In this document: positions 38,501 to 44,895 of the stretch, one piece after another
Position numbering within the stretch: position 1 is the stretch's first letter
Layout of the letters: the number at the start of each line of letters is the position of its first letter
Source of the DNA: a virus
Direction: 5' to 3' (one strand)
Length of the DNA: 44,895 nt
IMG/VR virus record: IMGVR_UViG_3300008261_000039
Location: 1-44,895 of that record
Notes under the pieces: model-generated
The model's database searches: none
Told to the model about the DNA's origin: nothing
What the model saw: the letters and a program-made list of their open reading frames with translations, nothing else
Translations under genes and position numbers: made by a program

Positions 38501-39471
38501 TCATAACCATAGAGGTCATGAACACCAAGCATAGGTTCATCTAGGTTAGCATTCTTAGAGAAGTTATATTCTCCAAGTTCATCTAGTGCATCTGAGCGAC
38601 GTGCAGCGGATTGAGCTACAGCTTCTTCAATGTTATCTGTTACTTCAAGATCAAGGTTCTTTTGGAACCAGTTCTTAGCTTTCTCAGATTCAGGAATCCA
38701 TTGTGTAGCTCGTACAGTACCAGTAATACCTTTAATGGTTTTAGCAATGCCTTCAATGGTATCGACAAAGAAACCAAGACCAGCACCTTCAGTGACATTC
38801 TTCTGACGTTTTACATCAGGACTGTCGCTATCAAGAGTAGCTACATTATCAGGAATCCAACCAAATTGAGCAGGGAAACTTTTTTTAAGAGTACCGCTAA
38901 GGTTATCATCTGTCTGGTTAGGTTCAGCAATATAATCTACTGCTGCACCAACACCAGCACCTAATGCTTTCTCACCAATCCACTTAACAAATGGATCACT
39001 GAGTAGCTTTAATCGACTAGCACTAGCTGCAGTATTAATACCAGCACCAGCACCTTTAGTCAAAAAGATTGTAGGAAGAACAATGCTACTCACTTCACGA
39101 ATGGATTGAGTAATATCATTCTCAAACTTAGGTCTTTTCTTTAAATCAATACCGGGAAGGATGTTAATAGCATCTACAAAGAAGTCATTAACACCTTGAC
39201 CAGGTGAAGCAAGAACATCAAAAACTTGTTGAACTATGTTCTGTTGTTTAGGCTGTTGTTGCTCTGGTTGTTGCGCTTGACCCGTAGGACGAGCAGGTTG
39301 TTGTTGGGGTACTTGTTGACCCATCTGAGGAGCAGCTTGTTGTTTAGACATGCTTTCCATCATCTGCATATCCTGAGCGCTTTGCTCAGCTTGCAGTTTC
39401 AGGAGTTGCTCCTCTTCAGGGGTCAGATCCGGCTTACCGTACAAGATCCCTTGCATTAAATTGTCACTCAT
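35575..39471 (-). CDS. Internal virion protein (gp16-like), 1298 aa
   Basis: The large internal core protein ejected into the host with DNA. T7 gp16 is 1318 aa, and the place before the tail fibre is the same. The first 90 residues are Gln/Pro-rich (QQVPQQQPARPTGQAQQPEQ), followed by long helical stretches with Ala-rich hydrophobic sections such as LGAGVGAAVDYIAE, then LKPFLLFTKTPLNMAQYF and GRKAIGALSVMGAVGLFMS, candidates for membrane insertion. Unlike T7 gp16 there is no transglycosylase motif at its N-terminus; here that activity is in the gp15-like protein. Confidence 0.88.
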   Translation of the reverse strand: MSDNLMQGILYGKPDLTPEEEQLLKLQAEQSAQDMQMMESMSKQQAAPQMGQQVPQQQPARPTGQAQQPEQQQPKQQNIVQQVFDVLASPGQGVNDFFVDAINILPGIDLKKRPKFENDITQSIREVSSIVLPTIFLTKGAGAGINTAASASRLKLLSDPFVKWIGEKALGAGVGAAVDYIAEPNQTDDNLSGTLKKSFPAQFGWIPDNVATLDSDSPDVKRQKNVTEGAGLGFFVDTIEGIAKTIKGITGTVRATQWIPESEKAKNWFQKNLDLEVTDNIEEAVAQSAARRSDALDELGEYNFSKNANLDEPMLGVHDLYGYEESGIRSVDPLGVVGASVDVVRINNNADSVYGRVGSVISEPALKFGLEIPNGMETIVRGLAEQLKDAGEYGYKTASGRYISHKEIMDAGESLAMDFYRMDTSQLRDAVKKWQGMDVDTNIPVLKSEAYAGVFKTINKLMKDYVDMDVMKAQAYVGTSFAGQVSDMSQGVRLMDGTAAVNRAQEQILDRLEFLMAQKGMTSYSRGRALNMLNLWNRLTVKGSEAADAGYATKIQNAIKNEENSTLQAIERIKADAKQTIDTLRGVKDERPELLAPLLMAYEFTDGKVDTISKLNNYVRNSLGVFSKAVFDGEPNIPSAVLRGFWSNVYNSTLSAIGTPIKAGVSNIALLAERPIAQAAGALINGDASVARKGWYQYSAAWDTLNKGLGYMNQVFRRSASDPYVMALREDMDVAEDQQVELLKAFADAKAQNGEYGPQVMVSIVEEINDLAKHPWLRFGQRGMQAFDGFTQAVVANWEARGRAWDEVTKSGKLSLNGKQADELSKRIYREMFDENDTITDTAVRATSGEISMALDNPANDALSNLIRSAPILKPFLLFTKTPLNMAQYFGTHNPIGAFIDTFNAFDKPFNSMSGPEVEQLLAARGIKYTPETIQSVYETTRAELKGRKAIGALSVMGAVGLFMSDSITGDGLYDKEKQRLRRDANWQKRSIRVPGGGWVSYDGVPGVSDWVALTVNIMDNFDTLNSAELSENLRAAGFVLSATIADKSMLAALEPLNDVVRGDVGAINRWTSSFATSAMMPGSSLMGEFGRLITANKKELENNFFDLVANRNPILKQGLPDAYDWIDGGKVGVPSSFFARVWNTYLPWKVSGSISPEKQFLIDIEYEARPSLRTNGRGIEYSNEERSEVMNIMGQQGMFKQSIQQIMQTQEGKAFRKEFKKAREMGLTPDLQSFKGIQLMLDSALRSATRYAESYVSSRDKIQDKVYRNQTVENFLEVGDVEGAEKFLKSMEQNFSY

Positions 39472-39486
39472 TTGTTACACTAAGTG

Positions 39487-42400
39487 TTATTGAGAGAGTT
39501 GAGAAACTACAAAGCGCCTTAGGTTATCGTAATTTCTATAAGGAGTCATGCTCTTACTGCCCCTAGGAGCTGGAGCAAGGAAATCAATTGAAGCAATAGT
39601 ACCGTCAGCCGAACGTACATTACCTGTACCACCTTGAGTACCAATAATATCACCAGCACTTATTGATTGACCAGGACGAAGACTTACACCATCTGCTAAG
39701 TGACCGTAAAGTACGTCTACCTTTTCACCAGTGCTAGGGTCTGTAGATTCGATAACAACGTAATTACCATATCCAGGCTCTTGGCTTACATCCTTAACTA
39801 CACCAGGTAGTACTGCAGGGAATCGCTTGCTTTCAAAGTAGAGATCTACACCAGGTTGACCACCAGAAGATTCAAAGTTTACAGAAGAAGGACGCTCAAA
39901 AGAAGGACGGCCATAACGCTGCATACTTTGACGCATAGTACCGCCACTTCTCAATGCAGATACATCGCCATACTTAGCACGAGCTTTCTCGAAACGTTCA
40001 TACAATGACTTAGCGTAGCCAGCTTGAGGTGTGTTAGGTCTACCAGCATCTACCCAATTCTTGTAACCAGTCTCTCCCATGTTCCACACATAGATAGAGT
40101 CCTTCCAATTACCATACTTTTTGTAGATACCAGAAAGAATACCAGCACCAAGTGTTAGATTAAGTTGAGGATCTTTGAGAGCACGTTCACGCTGAGCTAC
40201 TGTACCACCAGGACCGTGATACTCTTGACTGAGTTGCATCAAACCAACACCAGCAGCAGCGCCACCCATTGATAGGGCATTAGTATCCCAGCTACCATTC
40301 TCTGCCTCAGCAAATGCTGCAACAAAGACTGGGCTGATACCAGCTTTCTGAGCTGCCTCTACAACCAACGGACCATAACCTTTAGGTACAAGACCAGGGT
40401 TAAACTGTTGTGTAGACACCATAGCTCGTGCTGAGATCTGAGCAGTACGATAAGAGTCGAGAAGCCTCTTGACCTTAGGATTAACAGTTGTGCTAAAGCT
40501 AGTTACTGACTCAGGTAGAGCAATCTGACCCATACCAGCAGCAATACGCTGCCTATTGATAACAGTCAATGGATCTACACCCATCTGCATACCAACGTAC
40601 TCAGCCATTGGATCCATCTTAAATCCAGGCTTAGCCATACCTTTTTGAATTTCATTCAACTCAGAGACGGTATAGATAGCACCGTTAGCATCGAGAGCTT
40701 TGACACCAAGACGACCTATACTACTCTGCACCCACTGCATACGAGCAGTAGAAGCAGAAGAAGGTGTAGGCTTACGGTCAAACTCTACATAACCACCTTT
40801 AGAAAAGGAGGTAGGATTAGATGCAGATGCAGCAAACTGTTGTTGTACAAAGGAGAAAGCATTGCTTACAGGATTAGGATCACCTGCTGCTTTCAACTCA
40901 GCATACTTAGAAAGGAACCTATTCTGAAGTTGTTGTGTCTTCAGAGATACAGTCCAGTTGTAAGTACCATCAGGTTTGGCTTGGATCTGTGGAGGACTCT
41001 TAGCCAATGCAGCAAGAGCATCCATTTGAGGTTTAAAGCCACCGTTAGCTTTGTAGTCAGAGGTAGTTTGCTTTGCAAGACCACGAAACTGAGCAGCGAT
41101 AGTCGCAGGAATACCCATACGATCAAGCCTTTCTTCAGTAAGAAGACCACGATCAGCAAGGTCAGTCAATTCATCTACAATCTTTTTACGATAGCGAGCA
41201 TTGACTGTGTTGTTCTTGCGGTAGTTATCGAGAAGGCTACTGTCATAACCAGGAGCAATAGCATCAGCTTCAGCTTCAATAGCATCGGCATCAGCTTCGG
41301 TAAGTTCAATACCTTGTTCCTTAGCTTGATCGAGAACAGCTTTAATCATCTGTTCACGAGAAACAATCTTTTCACTATTCTCTAACTCAAACTGCCTAAG
41401 TGCTCTACCTCTAGCTTCTACAAAAGATTCAGTAACAGCAATAGCTCCAGGATCAGCCTTTAATAGCTCACCAACTGTAATCTGCTTACCGTTGAAAGTT
41501 GTCTGCTGAGTTAGATAATCTTGCCAGAAAGCTTGGTATTGTTGCCAGTTATCGCCTTTAGCAAGAGTTTGAAGTGTAGTAAAAAGCTCTGCTTTATCAG
41601 CAGATTTATTTTGTGATTCTTGTAGCCAGTAATTAACTCCAGAAGCACCTTCTGTGTCAATCTTCTGTACTAATGCAAGGGTACGTGCTTCCTGAGCTTT
41701 AGTTGCCTCAAGCTTACGATAGGTAGCGTAGCTTTCTTGTTGCCATTGATTCTCAGTAGCACGAATGGTAGGATGCACATAAGCTTCCAGTACCTGATGA
41801 CCGAGATTAAGCATCCCGGATTCCTGCATGTACTTAGAACGAATCTGAGAGACAATAGCCTTCTCAGTTTCTAGATCTCCAGTACGCTGAGCCTCAGCAA
41901 GACTGATCTGTCTATCACCAATTTGAAAAGGTGTAGAAAGGTTAGAGTTGAAGTATGAGTTGTAGCCTACTCCAATGTTCTGAGCAAGAGCCTTAGACTC
42001 ACTCCAATACCTAGCATTGCTATGCTTTGCAACATATCGAATCTGTTGAATAGAAGCACCACGACCAATGAGATCACGTACAAATGCATTCTCAGATAAA
42101 GCCTGATCAGTGAGGTTACGATCAAGCTTATGGATCTCCATCAACTCTTTAGCAGAGATACCAGCAGTATAAATAGCTTGGTTGACTGCTAGCTTCTTAC
42201 CTTCTTCAATATTAGCTTGAACTTTACCAAGAGTCTCAAAAGCTGTATTAGAGAAACTAGCAATTGATTCTAGTGTCTTTAATTGACCCTTGTTCTGATT
42301 CTCGATATTGCTAATAGTAGTTTCGTAATTACGTTGAACCTGTTGTTGAACACGTTGACGGTTTTCTTGATCAGCCCTAAAGATTTGATCACGATTACGA

Positions 42401-42585
42401 GCTTCTACTTCGTTGACATAACGCATTGCATTAGCCATTCGATCCCTATTACTGAGATCAAATTCAGCAGCACGTTGCATGTCCTGAATTTGTTGACGAC
42501 CCTGTTCACGGATCTTACTGCCAACATCAGGCACCTCAATAGGAGCAAACCCACGAGGTGACGCATAAGGTTTAAATTGTGCCAT
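39487..42585 (-). CDS. Internal virion protein (gp15-like) with SLT and degenerate M23 domains
   Basis: A 1032-aa core protein. The first 640 residues are helical with many Gln/Glu. Residues 740-860 carry a lytic transglycosylase (SLT) domain: AFAEAENGSWDTNALSMGGA with the catalytic Glu, GLMQLSQEYHG, LGAGILSGIYKKYG and VWNMGETGY. Residues 900-1010 look like an M23/LytM fold: QPGVDLYFESKRFPAVLPG, DVLYGHLADGVSLRPGQSIS, IIGTQGGTGNVRSADG. The first zinc ligand His (HxGxD) is Gln-Pro-Gly-Val-Asp here, and the final HxH is Ile-Asp-Phe, so this domain is probably inactive as a peptidase. It may open or bind peptidoglycan during ejection. Confidence 0.85.
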   Translation of the reverse strand: MAQFKPYASPRGFAPIEVPDVGSKIREQGRQQIQDMQRAAEFDLSNRDRMANAMRYVNEVEARNRDQIFRADQENRQRVQQQVQRNYETTISNIENQNKGQLKTLESIASFSNTAFETLGKVQANIEEGKKLAVNQAIYTAGISAKELMEIHKLDRNLTDQALSENAFVRDLIGRGASIQQIRYVAKHSNARYWSESKALAQNIGVGYNSYFNSNLSTPFQIGDRQISLAEAQRTGDLETEKAIVSQIRSKYMQESGMLNLGHQVLEAYVHPTIRATENQWQQESYATYRKLEATKAQEARTLALVQKIDTEGASGVNYWLQESQNKSADKAELFTTLQTLAKGDNWQQYQAFWQDYLTQQTTFNGKQITVGELLKADPGAIAVTESFVEARGRALRQFELENSEKIVSREQMIKAVLDQAKEQGIELTEADADAIEAEADAIAPGYDSSLLDNYRKNNTVNARYRKKIVDELTDLADRGLLTEERLDRMGIPATIAAQFRGLAKQTTSDYKANGGFKPQMDALAALAKSPPQIQAKPDGTYNWTVSLKTQQLQNRFLSKYAELKAAGDPNPVSNAFSFVQQQFAASASNPTSFSKGGYVEFDRKPTPSSASTARMQWVQSSIGRLGVKALDANGAIYTVSELNEIQKGMAKPGFKMDPMAEYVGMQMGVDPLTVINRQRIAAGMGQIALPESVTSFSTTVNPKVKRLLDSYRTAQISARAMVSTQQFNPGLVPKGYGPLVVEAAQKAGISPVFVAAFAEAENGSWDTNALSMGGAAAGVGLMQLSQEYHGPGGTVAQRERALKDPQLNLTLGAGILSGIYKKYGNWKDSIYVWNMGETGYKNWVDAGRPNTPQAGYAKSLYERFEKARAKYGDVSALRSGGTMRQSMQRYGRPSFERPSSVNFESSGGQPGVDLYFESKRFPAVLPGVVKDVSQEPGYGNYVVIESTDPSTGEKVDVLYGHLADGVSLRPGQSISAGDIIGTQGGTGNVRSADGTIASIDFLAPAPRGSKSMTPYRNYDNLRRFVVSQLSQ

Positions 42586-42594
42586 AGGTCAACT

Positions 42595-43719
42595 TTAGCG
42601 GGTTACTCCAGGTACTGTAGGTGAGGGTGTAGGTGTGCCAGCAGGACGTGGTACTGACGGTGTATAAGCATTGACAATCGTATTAGCAATACCAGGGATG
42701 GCCGTACTAAGCCCTGCCATGATTGGGCTAGCCAAGTTAGGCACAGACGCCACAGGCTTAGGCAACGGACGAGGTTTGAATGGATCCTGCAGAACAGGAC
42801 GAGGCAATGCTTCAGGTTTCGGAGGAGCAGGAGGAATACGAGGACCAAAACCAATACTGCTAAGAGCATTAAGATCAGCTTGGAACTTATTCATTGCTGC
42901 GTTAACTTTCAGCGCCTTAGCTTGGTTACCAAGACTTACGCGAGATGCAGCAAGTTGAGCTTTATCAAGGTAGAACTTATCATTGATCTGCTCAAGGTTA
43001 GTGGTAATCTCAGCAGCAGTAAGACCAAAGCTTTGCTCAGCATTAAAGACCTGTTGAATGATAGCTGAGGTATTAAGACCAGTTTCAGCGATAGAAGCAG
43101 CTGCATTTTTCTCTGCATTGACTCCCATACCTCCACGTACTTGTGCCTCACCTTTAGCTTTAAGACCTTGTACATAAGCCTTCTGCTGCTCAATCTGAGC
43201 CATACCACGTGTCTGTTGCCTTACAGCATCAGCCTCTTGGAAGTTCATAGCTTGCCCAAGTTGAGCATACTTGAATTCCATCATGGTAGACTTCTCTTCA
43301 AAGTCTAGGGCTATGTTCTGTTCTTGTTCCCAACGAGCAGCATCCTGAAGAGCAAAGTCATAAGCAAAGTTATTGAAGCCTAGCTGTTGACCTGCTGTTA
43401 GTTTACGTTGTTCATATTCACGCACTTGATTGTTGTAATCAAATGCACGAATCTGCATCTGATAGTTCCAAGACTTCTGTGCAGTCTGATCATTGTAAGC
43501 AAGTTCCTGCTCAATGTTAGACCGCTGGATCTTGATACTATTTGTGTCGTATTTAAACTTACGACGCATCTCGCGGTTTTGATACCGCCAGTTCTGCATG
43601 TTGGCTTTATTAATGGCATCAGCTTGTTTCTCAGCTGCAGAGTTTTGTTGACTCTGGCCGATCCCTCCAAAGATACCACTAAATACTGATCCAATAATTG
43701 GACCGAAAATAGGATCCAC
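42595..43719 (-). CDS. Internal virion protein (gp14-like), 374 aa
   Basis: A 374-aa protein from a GTG start with an excellent ribosome binding site (AGGAGGG) overlapping the end of tail tube B. The N-terminus is Gly/Ile-rich (FGPIIGSVFSGIFGGIGQSQ), a membrane-active look also found in T7 gp14. A long helical centre (RAFDYNNQVREYEQRKLTAG, then QQKAYVQGLKAKGEAQVRGG) is followed by a Pro-rich C-terminus (RIPPAPPKPEALPRPVLQDP). It is the first internal core gene after the tail tubes, as gene 14 is in T7, though longer than T7 gp14 (196 aa). Confidence 0.83.
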   Translation of the reverse strand: MDPIFGPIIGSVFSGIFGGIGQSQQNSAAEKQADAINKANMQNWRYQNREMRRKFKYDTNSIKIQRSNIEQELAYNDQTAQKSWNYQMQIRAFDYNNQVREYEQRKLTAGQQLGFNNFAYDFALQDAARWEQEQNIALDFEEKSTMMEFKYAQLGQAMNFQEADAVRQQTRGMAQIEQQKAYVQGLKAKGEAQVRGGMGVNAEKNAAASIAETGLNTSAIIQQVFNAEQSFGLTAAEITTNLEQINDKFYLDKAQLAASRVSLGNQAKALKVNAAMNKFQADLNALSSIGFGPRIPPAPPKPEALPRPVLQDPFKPRPLPKPVASVPNLASPIMAGLSTAIPGIANTIVNAYTPSVPRPAGTPTPSPTVPGVTR

Positions 43720-43722
43720 TTA

Positions 43723-44895
43723 TTAAGCCCTCCTATAATAACGAGAAGAGTAGTTCCCTTCCCAACTCATCCCATTAAGGGATACAGGGAATGGTGAAGT
43801 ACTATTAATTTTAAGTTGGAAGCTTGTATTACGTTGATGAATAGGCACAGTCAATACAGTATTTTGAATAAGAGGTGCGTTAGTTTCAATATAACGATCT
43901 GCTTCCTGTACAGACTGCAATGATCTCCACTCAATAGAACCATACTTCTTTAGGTAGAAGTTAATGGCACCAGTAAGTCCAATGCTAAACTTCATACGTG
44001 CAATAGTAAGAGTAGCATTCCAATCAACACTATTCTGCCCTCTATAGTAGTATGTAGGAAGTTCTACATTATACTCAAACTCATAACCAACAATTAGCTT
44101 AGCTTCTTGTCCAACCCAGTTGCCAGGAATAGTCCAGACACCAGTAGATGGATCAATAGAAACATCCATAACGAATCCAGCGTTAGGATCGTTAGTAGCT
44201 GAAGACACAAAGATCTTAGTTAGATCGTTAATGCTTTTAGGGGCAGCAACAGTAATTGTCGGTACAGTCACAGCTACTGGCTTCTTACCAGTAACATGTG
44301 TATACGGTTTAGGAATAGTAGATCGTTGAGTAGTAGAGTTGTAGGTAATGGTACCAGCACTAATCACTGGATACAAGAAATCAAGACGAGCGGTAGTCAT
44401 CGTAATGTTACCGAATGTCGGGAACCTACTTGTAACAGGAGAAGGTGTTTGTACAGTACTAACAATACCAAGTTGGTAGCCAGCGTTCGTCTTGGTAATA
44501 AAGAACAACACGTTCTGGATGATCTCCATATACTGGATAGATCCAGGCAGTGTCCACTTAAACCAAGCTTGCATCAATTGCTGCTCACCATTACTGTAAA
44601 ACTTATACAGGTAGATTGATTTAGTGGTCTCACTGTAAGCAGCAAGTAGTGAGTTCTGAGGGTCAGTTGTAAGCTTCTTTAGGTCAGTAGGGATATACTC
44701 AGCTACCACCTGACTGATATCAACCGTAGAAGGCGTCTCTGAGCCCCCACGAGGCTGCATACCGAACACTTTGGAGTAAAGGGGCGTACGAGACACGAAA
44801 GCCACGTACGAGCCCATATCCTTGGCTTCTACATCAGCAGCACTTTCATACTGACCGATGGTACGAACGATAGAGTCAAATGGAGTAAGGTTACC
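43723..44895 (-). CDS. Tail tubular protein B (gp12-like), C-terminal part
   Basis: The C-terminal 391 codons of the tail nozzle protein whose N-terminal part is at 1437-1; 38 codons are duplicated by the terminal overlap. The methionine at 44817 is internal, not a start. Characteristic segments are EYIPTDLKKLTTDPQNSLLA, the WFKWTLPGSIQYMEI stretch, and the C-terminal SPFPVSLNGMSWEGNYSSRY typical of gp12. The stop is 4 nt before the GTG of the gp14-like gene, with the ribosome binding site of that gene overlapping the last codons. Confidence 0.9.
   Translation of the reverse strand, partial: GNLTPFDSIVRTIGQYESAADVEAKDMGSYVAFVSRTPLYSKVFGMQPRGGSETPSTVDISQVVAEYIPTDLKKLTTDPQNSLLAAYSETTKSIYLYKFYSNGEQQLMQAWFKWTLPGSIQYMEIIQNVLFFITKTNAGYQLGIVSTVQTPSPVTSRFPTFGNITMTTARLDFLYPVISAGTITYNSTTQRSTIPKPYTHVTGKKPVAVTVPTITVAAPKSINDLTKIFVSSATNDPNAGFVMDVSIDPSTGVWTIPGNWVGQEAKLIVGYEFEYNVELPTYYYRGQNSVDWNATLTIARMKFSIGLTGAINFYLKKYGSIEWRSLQSVQEADRYIETNAPLIQNTVLTVPIHQRNTSFQLKINSTSPFPVSLNGMSWEGNYSSRYYRRA
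44782..44895. repeat. Terminal direct overlap, right copy
   Basis: Identical to bases 1-114 of the window. Trimming one copy gives a closed map of 44,781 bp with one continuous tail tubular protein B gene. Confidence 0.9.

Noticed and set aside
44278-44320. A partial match to the promoter-like repeat (AAACCGTATACAC on the minus strand) inside tail tube B
   Set aside because: Only about eleven bases agree and no GGG follows at the start site, so it is probably chance.
1-44895. CRISPR arrays, tRNA genes, insertion sequences and integrase
   Set aside because: I found no regularly spaced repeats, no cloverleaf sequence, no transposase and no integrase-like protein. The 21-bp repeat could in principle be an attachment site, but without integrase and with its promoter-like form I do not favour that.

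Overview
The window is a complete or nearly complete genome of a T7-like podovirus of marine picocyanobacteria (cyanopodovirus; host probably Synechococcus, Cyanobium or Prochlorococcus). The evidence is a single-subunit T7-type RNA polymerase, a T7-ordered replication module (SSB, endonuclease I, primase-helicase, family A DNA polymerase, gp6-type exonuclease), a T7-ordered virion module (portal, scaffold, capsid, tail tubes A and B, internal core proteins, gp17-type fibre, terminases) and the cyanophage hallmark genes psbA, hli, ribonucleotide reductase and thyX. Every credible gene is on the minus strand, so the genome reads from high to low coordinates. The first 114 bases equal the last 114 and lie in mid-gene, so this is a circularly closed assembly of about 44,781 bp cut inside the tail tubular B gene.

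Layout in transcription order, starting from the only large non-coding region. Bases 24.14-25.08 kb hold no convincing gene but contain a terminator after thyX, sigma70-like promoter candidates, hairpins and alternating purine-pyrimidine tracts; this is the best candidate for the early leader and possibly the physical genome ends. From 24.14 to 21.03 kb runs a set of small early genes, including a KTSC-like protein, a DUF3574-like protein, an AbrB-like/ArdA-like antirestriction candidate, tiny membrane proteins and many orphans with 1-4 base overlaps. RNA polymerase (21.0-18.7) is followed by SSB, endonuclease I, primase-helicase, a DNA polymerase whose exonuclease and polymerase parts lie in different frames, a 5'-3' exonuclease, and a nucleotide block (DUF3310, MazG-like, ribonucleotide reductase alpha and beta). 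After a glycine-rich putative virion protein come portal, scaffold, a repeat-containing protein, hli, two tiny basic proteins, an RlpA-like protein, psbA interrupted by a 201-nt group I intron, a 57-aa protein, the major capsid protein and two small capsid-associated genes. A strong terminator precedes tail tubes A and B.

Crossing the assembly cut, the operon continues from 44.8 kb downwards: tail tube B, gp14-like protein, a gp15-like protein with a lytic transglycosylase and a degenerate M23 domain, a giant gp16-like protein, tail fibre, a lectin/SPRY-like adhesin, a fibre-associated protein, a lysis module (membrane proteins plus a C39-GH73 hydrolase), small terminase, HNH nuclease, a 343-aa protein, large terminase and finally thyX.

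The most notable observations are: (1) the group I intron in phage psbA, with 5' splice site, internal guide, R and S core elements, 3' splice site and exon 2 all readable; (2) a 21-bp exact repeat shaped like a T7-family promoter, once inside the RNA polymerase gene and once 3 nt after the large-terminase stop; (3) the frame break in DNA polymerase; (4) a probable non-AUG start giving the RlpA-like protein a signal peptide behind a 12-bp hairpin and a strong ribosome binding site. Annotations are from reading the sequence and family knowledge; no database search was possible.
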